Source: Cryptomeria japonica (lineage: Eukaryota; Streptophyta; Pinopsida; Cupressales; Cupressaceae). From it: DNA of 64,000 nucleotides. This document shows, piece by piece, positions 23,481 through 34,128 of the stretch; position 1 is the stretch's first letter, and each line of letters begins with the position of its first letter. The stretch spans positions 40,043,140-40,107,139 of the forward strand of contig NC_081411.1 in the NCBI RefSeq assembly GCF_030272615.1, given 5' to 3'. The position numbers and the translations under genes are program-made. The notes below the pieces were generated by a model. That model was not told the DNA's origin. It was given only the letters and a program-made list of their open reading frames with translations, and made no database searches.

Positions 23481-23814
23481 TTTTGTCTCTATAATAGGAT
23501 GTGAAAAGGGGTCATAGAGGTTCTATTTTTTTGAATTTCTTTAATTTTATTATCTAAGTTTTAATTTATTTTTAATTTTTTCTAACATTTTAATTTATTA
23601 TATTTATTTTTCTAATATTTTTCTTATTTTTTGATTTTGCTAATGTTTTTCTTAACATTTTTCTAAGTTTTAATTTACTACCTTAGTTTTCTATGTTTTT
23701 CATAACATTTTTTTTTTTTTAAAGTTGAGAAAATAATACATATATAGTTATTTAATTAAAAAAAAAATTGAGTTAAATTCCTATGCTTTCTCTTGGCTTT
23801 GTATTATCTCTTCC
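23481..23814. other. AT-rich spacer without recognised genes
   Basis: The segment is low complexity and T-rich, with repeated TTTTTCTAA / TTTTAATTTA words. A similar run of TTTTTCTAA words is at 24895-25060. I see no coding or promoter signal. Confidence 0.6.
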
Positions 23815-24225
23815 ATGGAATCAGTGGGCTATCGCATTTTGATGCCTTGTAAGCATTATGATTTCCAAGACTCTTATGCTTTTGATGATGAAAAGCTTGG
23901 GCGTCTGTTTCAAGTTTATTCGTTGGATTTCTCTCTAGCTTTACGCAATGTTTTGGGTAAGCGATGGTTGGTGGAAAGCTCAGGTTGTTCTCTTGTTGTT
24001 ATTGCATCTCATTTTCTCACTATTTGCATGGTTGTGCTGCTGGATTCTACTATGGTCAGGGCACTTTTTGATGCATATTTCAATTCCCACTTCTACATTA
24101 TTACTGATTTGGATTGTGCATTATCTAATTACCATTTTGAATTTGGAATGTTGAGTATGGTGGTTTTCTATCTCATTCTCAATTATTATCTTCTGGTTGG
24201 CATGGGGAACTTCTTTCAATTTTAA
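23815..24225 (+). CDS. Unrecognised open reading frame, 136 codons (possible gene fragment)
   Basis: I do not recognise this product. The frame starts at an ATG after a pyrimidine-rich leader and encodes MESVGYRILMPCKHYDF..., with a hydrophobic stretch around residues 60-80 and another near 115-130. It lies in the only part of the window without retrotransposon homology that I can see. A second frame (24234-24491) follows after 8 bases, and about 350 bases later come an AATAAA-like signal and an A-rich end. This could be a decayed retrogene or the 3' part of a non-LTR element. It could also be chance in T-rich DNA: the phenylalanine- and leucine-rich composition is what such DNA gives. Confidence 0.2.
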   Translation: MESVGYRILMPCKHYDFQDSYAFDDEKLGRLFQVYSLDFSLALRNVLGKRWLVESSGCSLVVIASHFLTICMVVLLDSTMVRALFDAYFNSHFYIITDLDCALSNYHFEFGMLSMVVFYLILNYYLLVGMGNFFQF

Positions 24226-24233
24226 GAAATGTT

Positions 24234-24491
24234 TTGATATCTAACTTATATGATGATACTTTGTTTGCTATGGTAGCTCTATTAGACCATGTATCACCAA
24301 ATTGTTTGGCTGTAGCTGTCAATTTATTTTCAGGAATTCACTTTCTCTTAGAATTGATGCATGTTGTTTGCTCTTTGCTAGCGTCAGTCTTGCCTCTCCA
24401 GATGGTGCCTCCTGCAGTTCTTGTTGATGTTGATACCCCTCCTTCTTCTCCTCTGTTGGAAAGCACTAGCTCATGGTCTTTGAATTCTTAA
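24234..24491 (+). CDS. Unrecognised open reading frame, 85 codons
   Basis: I do not recognise this product. It is frame-shifted by one relative to 23815-24225 and could be its continuation after a small indel. It encodes a Leu/Val-rich segment ending in a Ser/Pro-rich tail (VDVDTPPSSPLLESTSS). No domain is visible. It may not be a gene. Confidence 0.15.
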   Translation: MISNLYDDTLFAMVALLDHVSPNCLAVAVNLFSGIHFLLELMHVVCSLLASVLPLQMVPPAVLVDVDTPPSSPLLESTSSWSLNS

Positions 24492-25529
24492 ATGAAAGTT
24501 GTGATACAGACACTTGGTTTTGCAATATAGTAAGGGAATCTCAGAGAAAAAGATAGAAGAAAGTTTTTGGCACACGGGATTGGTACAGGGCTTTGAAATC
24601 TTCTGTCTTCATCCATTTCTAGCAGCTAAGGAGTTTACTTTTTGAGAATTATCCAATGGGTTGGCCAATTGCCATATGGACTATATGTAAAACTGATCTA
24701 ATATGCGTTGTGACTGCATTTTGTATGAGGCGGGTTGTATAATCTGCTATGTTAGATATTATAGGTTTATTTTATGAGCTGTGACAAGAGGTTTTCTTCC
24801 CAAGGTTCTTTCCTCCAGTATTCTCTTTGAATCATGTGTAAAAAATAAATATATTAATAAAAATTTAGTGGAATATTCCACTTTTATCAAAAAATTTTTT
24901 ATTAAATTAACTTTTCTAACATATTTCTAAGTTTTAATTTTGATAATGTTTTTCTAAAAATTTCAGACGTTTTTCTAAGTTTTAAAATTTTAGTATAGAT
25001 ATGTTTTCTAAGTTTTTGTTAATGTTTTTCTAAAATATTAAAAAAACCAATAAATATACAATTATTTAATTAAAAAACAAATTATTTACTAATTTTTAAA
25101 TATATTTAATAAAAAATAAATAAATAAAAAAAAGTTTATTTTGTGTACCTGAAATAAGGTAGGTCGAAAGCTGAAAGATGAGAAGCGTTGGTTGTTGCCG
25201 AAAGGGAATGGTGACATAACGCTGACGTCGGGTTCACTCTAACCCCCTCTCCATAGTAAACTCCCAAATTGAAAATGACAGTTTAACTATCATTTTCGGC
25301 TATTATAGAGATTTTTTTTTAAATAATTTTTTAAGGGTTCGATTGAAGGGGTGGTTTGAACGAAACCGATAAAAATAAATATTTTATTGGGTTTGATCGA
25401 ATCCATGGGGGTAGTTCGCTCGAACACCCCCAGTTTGTTTGAACCTCCCAAAAAAAAAATTCTCCCACTCCATGAATTTTGTTCGTGGGAAAAAGTGGGA
25501 AACATTATTGTGAGTTCACCCTGGTCCTA
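24492..25529. other. Non-coding stretch; possible 3' end of a retroposed sequence at 24780-24895
   Basis: The segment 24780-24895 (CTGTGACAAGAGG... then AAAAAATAAATATATTAATAAA and an A-rich end) has the look of a transcript 3' end. 24895-25130 is AT-rich. 25140-25520 is a GC-richer patch with short inverted words such as GTTCGCTCGAAC and repeated GGGTTCGAT/GGTTTGAACG-like words, which might be a small transposon remnant. No ends or target duplications could be fixed. Confidence 0.3.
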
Positions 25530-26041
25530 ATTCCCAAACAACATTGAAAATCACAAATTATACCTCCACTAATGACCAACAATAGGACAAACTCTATTCT
25601 ACAAACTCTAATGAATGGGAATGGGGTTCAGACAAGTTATCCAGTGACTATGATCTTAGTGAAACATTCATAGAAACATGCAAACCTACTAAAGAAGAGA
25701 AGTTGAGAAAGTAATCCAAATTTGGTCAAGTAACATTATCAAATTCTACATCTCAATAACAAAATAAACATAGTGTAGAATCATGGATAATTTTTTTTGG
25801 GGATCCCAAGCCCTATACGTCTCGAGCTTATAGGTCAAAACTGCAAAGAGTGAAGACTCGTTACTGAGTGTCCTTCTAGTGACTTCAATTTGGATTCATT
25901 TACAATTGAGAATGATGAGCAGAGTACTAGTGATGACCCTAATGATTGCATTGAAATACTCAAAGACACTTGCGTCTTTATTCTCACATTAGTTGACTTT
26001 GAAAACACCAATGGCCTTCCCCTCATTCATTTGCAACTTAT
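25530..26041 (+). pseudogene. gypsy-2 gag-protease linker region (Tat-like), 5' part
   Basis: This decayed plus-strand coding runs from an NEWEWGSD..DYDLSETFIETCKPTKEEKLRK segment through VESWIIFFGDP to LDSFTIENDEQSTSDDPND and ILTLVDFENTNGLPLIH. The last frame block is 25890-26041. It belongs upstream of the gypsy RT that resumes at 41098. The reading frame ends where the left LTR of copia-3 begins. Stops at several points show it is dead. No 5' LTR or gag knuckle of gypsy-2 is visible to the left, so the element is 5' truncated in the window. Identification rests on continuity with 41098-44200 and is less certain on its own. Confidence 0.55.
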
Positions 26042-27544
26042 TAATAACACAATGATGAACAGTACAAGTACAAAAAAATTTCCTGAACCAGTTTGACTGC
26101 AAACAGTGAACTTGACTGGCAATCACTAACACTGGTCATGAACCAAAATACTACCAATTAAGCACAATGAGATTGTGAAAGATATAAATCGGAAACACTT
26201 ATCTTACCACACAACCTACACCCTCATTTCCACATTATCCTTGTGCATAAATAGGTAATCTATCATAAAAAATATAATAACTTTCTAGATCAACATGATT
26301 CACCTCTTGATAGAAATCAACAAAGCATCACATGAAAAAGACATCACATATGACACACATATTTTTCACGTGGAAACCCAACTAGGGAAAACCACGGTGG
26401 AGATGAATACCCACAAGTTGTTTTTGGACTCTTCAGAAGTCCACTCTGTTAGAAGCCTAGTCTGGTTAAAGACAATTACAATAGGTTCTGTTAGGGGTCA
26501 CCCAGTTAAGGGATGGCTAGAATACCCGGTTAAGGGTTAAACCCTATTAAAGGTTACCTTGTTAGAGGATTTTATGAACTCAATGACTTTGAGTCACCCT
26601 GTTAAAGGATTTACAACAAGCTGGTTAAAGCTACCCTATTAAGGGATTTTCCAACTGTTGAAGTGATTAGAGATGAACAGGTATTACAATGATCTGGTAA
26701 TAGCACTCAATGCCAATGCAGATCTGCTTTAGTTCCTTTCTTCTGCATACACACTCTACAGGTATCAACCCTCTTATCTAGTCTAGCAAGAATCACGTAT
26801 CTTTGCACTTAGATACACACACAACATTTTCCAACAACTTCAACAAGAAACACAACATCGACCTTATAGGAAACAAATAGGTCAGTAACATAAACCCTAA
26901 ACCCTAAACATTTAGGTTAAGAAATTTAGTCAGTTCAATCTTGACCATTGAACACTTTGTATTTGAATACAACCATCTTGAACAGATCTTAAGACATTCT
27001 CCATCGTCCGTTCTTCATCGCTTCTTGGAGGCAATAACCCATCACGGGTTCTCCACTATTTATAGAGACTTTGCACATTCCCGAGGTAGATAGGATCAAT
27101 CTCCTTCATGTAAGATCCTTCATGTGCATGAGGCTAACATGACAACATGATCTGATCTCCATTACAATGCTAACTCATCACTCAATGCCATCGGTTGAAT
27201 CACATAGGCTTGAAACACTTCAACCAGAAACATTGAAGCTGAGACTACCAACTGGTAGTCATACTATATTAAACCTTGATAGAAAACATTCCATATACCG
27301 GTTCACTTGGACAAACATACTGCTTCAAATTTTGCACATATACCGGTTCTCAACATTATACTGGTTCACTTTGCTAGTTGCTTAACTGCAATAAACCTAT
27401 TCACTCTTCAACATATTACCGGTTCACTCTTTAGCATATTATCGGTTCACTCTTTCAACATATTACCGGTTCATTCTTTTAGCATATTGACATCAATGAC
27501 AACATAATATCATCATGTCAAAATACTCTTAACATATGCTAACA
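26042..27544 (-). repeat. copia-3 3' LTR
   Basis: It pairs with 31942-32239 + 39854-41097. U3 (27290-27480) holds a run of CCGGTTCAC-type words. A TATA box CTATAAATAG (minus strand) is at 27056-27065, and a doubled telobox CCCTAAACCCTAAA is at about 26894-26907, downstream of the TATA box on the element strand. The uninterrupted sequence GATCAACATGATTCACC (26289-26305) shows the empty site that copia-4 hit in the other LTR. Confidence 0.86.
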
Positions 27545-27556
27545 ATCTCCTCCTTT
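27545..27556 (-). other. copia-3 polypurine tract
   Basis: The element strand reads AAAGGAGGAGAT, one base different from the AAAGGGGGAGAT of the other elements, immediately before the LTR. A second copy, AAAGGGGGAGAA, lies near 27643-27654. Confidence 0.8.
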
Positions 27557-27789
27557 GGCATTGATGGCAATATACAAAGATATCTCGCTTTCTACATCAC
27601 ATCTTCTCCTTAATATTGCAGATATCTTCTCCGCTTCACACGTTCTCCCCCTTTGATAGCAATGCCAAAGTGGAGGCATGAGCTTCCTTGTTCCACTATG
27701 CTACTCCCCCTGAGGAATAGCATCCTTCAACACATTAATCCTGAAAAGATATAGCAAAGTAAGATCTGACTGATGTGGAGCACAAACCT

Positions 27790-28491
27790 TTAGTTTGCCT
27801 CTTGAAGGGGTAGCACCCCTAATTCACCTCTCAGATAGGTAAAGGTAGCCTTCAGGAGAGGCTTGGTGAATATGTCTACTAACCGCTCCTTACTGGAAAC
27901 ATGTTCCAATACCACCTCTTTGTTTTGAAACTTTTCCCTCAAGAAATGATACTTGAGCTCAAAGTGCTTGGTTCTAGCATGTAAAACTGGATTCTTGGAA
28001 ATGTTAATTGCACTTGTATTGTCACAAAATATACTTATCGGTTCAGATACAGGAGCTTTGAAGCCATTCAAAACATGCTTCATCCAAATAGTCTGGGTGC
28101 AGTTCACAAAAGCTGCAACATACTCCGCTTCTACTGTAGATTGAGAGATACAACTCTACTTTTTACTGATCCATGAGACCAGTCTACCACTGAGAAAGAA
28201 TGCACCACCGGTTGTGCTCTTCCGGTCATCTATATTACCATCCCAATCAACATCTATGAACACTTTCAGATTGAAATCATCATTGTATGGATACCATAAT
28301 CCATAGTCAATAGTTCACTTTAGATATCTAAGAATCCGCTTGACTGTTACCAAGTGGGATTCTCTTGGGCTTTGCTGAACCTGAGCGGTAATACCCACTA
28401 CATGTGCAATGTCCAGTCTACTATGCACTACATAATGTAACTTACCAATCATTGATCGGTATTCCTTTTCATTTACCAATGCCGAGTCATC
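27790..28491 (-). pseudogene. copia-3 RNase H
   Basis: The block 27790-28107 covers CDNTSAINISKNP, the TKHFELKYHFLRE segment and an intact C-terminal end (LGVLPLQEAN). Upstream, DDRKSTTGGAFFLSG-like sequence is broken by TAG 28156-28158 (sister copy copia-4 has CAG there) and a TGA near 28315 that also occurs at the same place in copia-5 (52822-52824). Confidence 0.8.
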
Positions 28492-29402
28492 CTATTTTGA
28501 CAGTTTACAACCGGTCACTATTGGTGTACCGACCGGTTTGTTGTCTTCCATGCCAAAGGTCTTCAACACCTCTTTGACATAGTTGGACTGAGTAATAAAG
28601 ATTCCATCTTTCATTTGTTGAATCTGTAGTCCAATGAAGAACTTAATCTCCCCTATGAGTGACATCTCAAACTCCTTTTTCATCTCATATGCAAAGTCAT
28701 GACTCATCTTGTCATCTCCACCAAAGATTATGTCATCAACAAATACTTCACAAATCAAAATCTGATCTCCTTCTGATTTCAAGTAGATATTTCTATCTTC
28801 ACTTGTTCTTTCAAATCCAATCTTCACAAGATGGGAGTGCAAGCGTTCATAACTTGCTCTAGGTGCCTTCTTCAAACCATACAAGGCTTTATGTAGCCTA
28901 CACACCATGTCACTGTCTTTTGATAGGGTAAACCCATCTAGTTTCTCTATATACACCTCCTCTTCAAGTATTCCATTTAGAAATGCATATTTTACATCCA
29001 TTTGGTATACCTTGAATCCTTTAAAAGCTGCATATGCAAGAAGCATACGAACTCCTTCCAATCTTGCTACTAGAGCAAAGGTTTCTCCATAGCCTTCTCC
29101 TTCTTCTTGGGCATATCCTTTACATACTAGTCTGGCTTTGTTCCTTACCATTGTGCCATCCTCATTCAATTTATTTATGAAGACCTATTTGGTTCCAATG
29201 ACATTTTTATGCTCTGGTTTGGGTACCAAAGACCATGCACCATTCTTCTCTATCTGATCAAGTTCCTCTTTCATTGCCTTGATCCAGTCTTCATCTTTAT
29301 GTGCCTCTTTGAATGATTTAGGCTCAAATTCAGAGATCATACATGATTTTTCTCTGACCTTTCTCCTTGTAAGAATTCCTACACTTAGTCTCCTATGATC
29401 TA
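28492..29402 (-). pseudogene. copia-3 reverse transcriptase
   Basis: The block 28492-29169 runs 225 codons without interruption and holds [25 protein letters not shown] and the catalytic [11 protein letters not shown] (Asp codons 28732-28737). The N-terminal portion lies in another frame up to an in-frame-position TAG at 29400-29402, which has an exact counterpart in copia-4 at 35728. Confidence 0.85.
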
Positions 29403-30591
29403 CTTTGGATCATGATTGAGTTTTACATACCTAGGTATGTTCTTAATAGATTCCTCTTTCTTTTCTTCTTCAACCTCATTTTCATCAGCATCAGCATCGA
29501 CCGGTGTAGGAGCACAATTACTGGTACTGGTCTAATTTGTAACCAGTTCCTAGAAGGTTACTATCAGTTCATCTCCTACATGCTCTTTGCCAGTTTCCTC
29601 AGGTTTCTTAGAGTTTTCATCAACCCTAACATTGATGCTTTCAACAATTCTCTGAGTCCTATTGTTGAAACATTTGAGAGCTTTGCTCTTTGTGGAATAC
29701 CCTAGGAATATTCCCTCATCACATTTAGCATCAAACTTGCTCGGATTTTCACTCCTCTTGATATAACATTTCATACCAAACACTCTAAAGTAGCTTACCG
29801 CTAGTGTCTTACCGGCCCAGTACTCATAAGGGGTCTTATCATTTCCTTTTTTGATGAGTACTCAGTTCATTGTGTAGACTGCAGTGCTCACCGCTTCTCT
29901 CCAAAAGGTGTGAGCAACCTTTCCTTGGAATAACATGGTTCTAGCCGCTTCAACCACAGTCTGATTGTTCCTCTCTGCTAAGCCATTCTACAATGGAGTT
30001 CGGGGGGCAGAAAGTTGCCTCTTGATGCCATTCTCTTCACAATATTTGTTGAATTCACTAGAAGTGAATTCTCCTCCTTGATCAGTTCTAAGGCATTTGA
30101 TTCTTCTACCACTTTAATTCTCTACTAGTGCTCTAAAAGCTTTGAACTTTCCAAAGGCTTCAAACTTGTCCTTCAAGAATGTGACCTGCATCATTCTTGA
30201 GCAATCATCTGTAAGAATCACAAAATACCTATCTCCCTGCATACTCCTAGTTTTCATAGGACCACACAAATCAGTATGCACAAGATCAAGTAAATTGTCT
30301 GTAGTGAAAGATTTACCTTTGAAAGTTGGGGAAGACATTTTCCCCAGTTGACACTCTCTGCACAGAGGATTTTCCAGTTTGCTCAGCATCGGCAGTCCTC
30401 TAACTGCCTTGATCTTACTGGCCTTCACAATGTTATCAAAGTTTACATGGTAGTCTCCTATGCCATATCTAGCTATCATCAAACTTAGCCATAAGACATG
30501 TACTGCCATTAGCATTTAGCTGAAATAAGTTACCTTTGGTCTTCATATCGGTAGCCATCAGTTCACCATTCTTTCCTTTGATTTTGCATAC
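29403..30591 (-). pseudogene. copia-3 integrase and GAG-pre-integrase
   Basis: The block 30114-30515 contains the CRECQLGKM zinc-finger end and the first catalytic Asp (HTDLCGPMKTRS). The second Asp (LRTDQGGEF) lies near 30075 and the Glu near 29965 in a degraded stretch. Block 29550-29783 is the C-terminal region. A TAG at 30469-30471 sits where the family has Trp and is shared with copia-4 (36799). Confidence 0.82.
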
Positions 30592-31870
30592 TCAATTTTT
30601 TAATTCCAGAGTGATTCCACTATCATTCAGTTGGGCAACACTCAATAGGTTGTGTTTGAGACCTTCCACCCAATACACATTGTCAGCACTGCTCTTTCCA
30701 TTCAGAGAGATGGACCCTCTACCTTTGACCATACATGGTGCATCATTACCAAAATGAACCACACCACCATCATGCTCTTCCAGAGAAAGAAACTTACTCC
30801 GGTCACCAGTCATATGGTGAGAAAAACCACTATCAATAATCCACTCATTGGAATTATCAAAGTGGGAGACAAGAGCCTTCTTGTCTGACACATCTTCCTT
30901 GACTGCTAATATCCTCATTTTCTTCATCTTCTGATTCCTCATTAGTGACACCTTCATCAACTACTACAAAGCAGTTTCTCTAGTTTCCTCCTTTGAACTT
31001 CTTGAACTTTTCTAGTTTGTCATTGCTATCACCATTAAGATAGTTTACAGCAATGTGTCCTATCTGGTTACAAGAGAAGCATTTCAAAGGAAGCTTACCT
31101 CTGTATTTACCGGTTCCCTTAGGAAGTCTCTTGGCAAGAAGAGCTTCAAATTCCATCAAGATCTCCTCATCATCCATTTCTCTGCTCTGTCTTGGTTCGC
31201 CACTGGTACTAACTTCTTTGCCTTTTCTAGATGGTGTAGCAGATGCTCTAAAGGTTGATTCAGTCTTCTAAACATTTCCATCAAAACTATTTAGCTCATA
31301 GGCTGTCAACTTTGGGATGATGGAGTCTAGGGCCACCTGAGTCTTGTCTATTGACCTCAACTTCTGAATAGAAGCAACCCTTATTGCATAGACCGGTAAT
31401 AAGGATCTCAAAACTTTGCTAACAATAGTGGAATCTTTCATTTTACCACCTACACTCTTGATATCTCCAATAACAGTTTTTATTCTTATTCCATATTGTT
31501 GAATGGTCTCTCCTTCAACCATTCACATGTCTTCAAAATTTCCTCTAAGGCTTTCTTCCTTAGCTTGTTTCACATGCTCATCATCTCCATAGATATTCTC
31601 AAGAGTATCCCATATTTCTTTGGGATTCTCTTTGTCCTAAACATCAATAAACTCAATGTCAAATAAACTACTAATTAGGGCTTCCATGACTTGCCCATTC
31701 TCTTGAATCTCTCTCTTTTGGTCATCAATGAGAGTACTGGTAGGAATAACATAAACATTATCAACATAGCTCCAATGTTGAGAACCCATGCTTCTAATGT
31801 ATATCTTCATTCTGTCCTTCCATATTTTAAAGTTATCTCTATTGAACTTTGGACCCTCCCTCTTCATCAT
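30592..31870 (-). pseudogene. copia-3 gag and protease
   Basis: Gag starts at the MMKREGPKFN Met pair (31870). The N-terminal block 31637-31870 ends in TAG 31637-31639 after FIDV, block 31268-31522 ends in TAG 31268-31270, and block 30980-31177 ends in TAG 30980-30982 just after the knuckle. The knuckle reads C-C-H-Y because the last Cys codon is now TAT (31040-31042). The protease DSG is intact (30826-30834), with Phe replacing the Cys that usually follows. A frameshift separates gag from protease. Confidence 0.83.
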
Positions 31871-31927
31871 TACAATAGGATCTTTCCATCAAGCGGTTAA
31901 GCTTACAACACAAAGGACCTGGAGGAC

Positions 31928-31939
31928 GCTCTGATACCA
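31928..31939 (-). other. copia-3 primer binding site (tRNA-Met)
   Basis: The element strand reads TGGTATCAGAGC, 2 bases from the LTR edge at 31942. Confidence 0.88.
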
Positions 31940-31941
31940 AT

Positions 31942-32239
31942 TGATAACACAATGATGAACAGTGAGTACCAAACCAGTACTCAGAGGAGGGGGGATGAAT
32001 CAGTATAGGTACAAAAACTTTTCCTAAAACGGTTTGACTGCAAACAGTGAACTTGACTGGCAATCACTAACACTGGTCATGAACCAAAATACTAGTGGTT
32101 AAGCACAATGAGACTATGAAAGACATAAACTGGAAACACTTATCTTACAACACAACCTACACCCTCATTTCCACATTATCCTTGTGCATAAACAGATAAT
32201 CTATCATCAGAAATATAATAACTTGCTAGATCAACATGA
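31942..32239 (-). repeat. copia-3 5' LTR, inner part
   Basis: These are the first 298 bases of the right LTR, matching 26042-26295. They end with CATGA (32235-32239), the left copy of the copia-4 target duplication. Confidence 0.87.
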
Positions 32240-33834
32240 TGATAACTCAATGATGAACCACTAGTACAAAACTGGTACTGAGAGGAGGGGGTGAATCAGT
32301 ATAGACACAAAATGTGTTCCAAAACCGGTTTGATAGAAAACTCTCACAATGACTGATAAACATAGATACCGGTAAAATAGAGTGCAACCGGTAGCATCCA
32401 GAATAACTCAAACAGTCATGAACCGGTCACTTACTAAGCTTTTCTCTTAGCTCAATACCACATTATCATAATATTCTCATGCATGAACTAGTAGACCTAA
32501 CCATCAAATCTTCACAACAGCAAGTTCAATATGTTTTATAGATAGGCATAAAACATAGAAACTTCATGTGCTTAACAGATAAAACAAAGCATCACAAGAC
32601 AAAAGCATTTCACATGACACACATATTTTTCACGTGGAAACCCAGCTGGGAAAAACCACACTGGGGATGAATACCCACAAGCTATTTTTTAAACTCTTTA
32701 GAAGTCCACTCTATTAGGAGCCTTGTCTGGTTAAGAACATTACAATAGGTTTTGGTAGGAACCGATCCTGTTAGGGATCACCCGGTTAAGGGTTAGACCC
32801 GGTAGGGTCACCTTGTTAGAGGATTTTAAGAACTCAATAGCTGAAAGGATCTCCTAAGCTTCTCTAGCTTCTTAGAACTCATTAGCTTCAAGTTACCCGG
32901 TTAAGGGATTTACAACAAGCTAGTTAAGACCACCAGATTTAAGGGATTTTGAATCAAGCCAGTTAAGGCTACCCTGTTAGGGGTTTTTGCAACTGTTGAA
33001 GTGGTTAGAGATCAACAGGTATTACAATGATCTGTTAACAGTACTTAATACTAATAGGCTCCTCTTTTCCTTCTGCACATACACTTTGCAGGTATCTCTT
33101 TTCTCCTATGGTCTGGCAAGAATCTTGTATCACTTTCATTGGATACACACTCACAACTTTTTGCCAACAACTTTAGACAGAAACCTAACATCGACCTTAT
33201 AGGGAACATACAGGTCGGTAGCAAAAACCCTAAACCCTAAACCTGTTAGGTTGAGCAATTCAAATGGTTCGATCCTGACCGTTGAAACATACTGCATTGG
33301 ATGCACCAGTCTTGTGTGGATCTCAAGACATTCTCCATCATCCATTATCCACCATTTTCATGGTGGTTGATAACCCATCACGCGTTATCACAATTTGACA
33401 GACTTCGCACATTCCCGAGGTAGATAGGAATAGTCTTCTTCATGCAAGATCCTTCACGCGCACAGAGCTTACGTGGCAACACAATCTGTCCTCCATCATA
33501 CTACTAACTCATCACACAAAGATCACCGATTGAGTCACAGAGACTTGAGATACTCCAACCAGAAACCCCGAAGTGGAAGTTGCCTTACCAATCGGTAGTC
33601 ATACAGTGCTTCCATGTGCCAGTTCCCATAACTGCATGCTGGTTCACTTTGAACAAATGTGCCGCTTCACTTTGGCATATGTCGGTTCACACATATGCCG
33701 GTATCTCTTTCTTCACTTATCTCATGTGCCGGTTCACACTATGTCTCATATTGACATCAATGACAACACACAATATCATTATGTCTTCATGCCAGTTTCA
33801 CATAAGGCTCATGCCGGTTCACATAATGCCAACA
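32240..33834 (-). repeat. copia-4 3' LTR
   Basis: On the plus strand it starts TGATAACTCAATG and ends ATGCCAACA. CCGGTTCAC-type words recur in U3 (33600-33835), a telobox pair is at about 33222-33237, and the motif TTGACATCAATGACAA is at 33751-33766. Confidence 0.92.
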
Positions 33835-33846
33835 ATCTCCCCCTTT
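33835..33846 (-). other. copia-4 polypurine tract
   Basis: The element strand reads AAAGGGGGAGAT directly before the LTR. Confidence 0.88.
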
Positions 33847-33882
33847 GGCATTGATGGCAATATACAAAAGATATCTTCTCTG

Positions 33883-33981
33883 CTTCACATCTTCTCCCCA
33901 TTTTCTGCAAATGTCTTTTCGCTTCACTTCTTCTCCCCATTTGTTGCAGATATCTTTTCGCTTCACTTCTTCTCCCCCTTT
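33883..33981 (-). repeat. 39 bp tandem repeat with polypurine-like cores in copia-4 3' region
   Basis: Units start CTTCAC.TCTTCTCCCC at 33883, 33922 and 33961 (the last is partial and ends in a perfect second polypurine tract, CTCCCCCTTTG). Each unit carries a GGGGAGAAG core on the element strand. Confidence 0.8.
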
Positions 33982-34128
33982 GACAACAATGCCAAAGTGG
34001 AGGTACAATCACCACTGTTTCTTTATGTTGCTCCCCTTGAGGAGTAGCATCCTTAAACACACCAATCAACCAAACATTTGTCTATCCAGTACATGAATGA
34101 TGTGGAACAACCACTTTTAGTTCACCTC

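Noticed and set aside
26890-26912. Telomere repeat or interstitial telomere
   Set aside because: Only two units, at the same place in each LTR, so it is part of the LTR family.
33787-34096. Overlapping frames on both strands with repeated peptides
   Set aside because: They come from the 39 bp tandem repeat in the copia-4 3' region.
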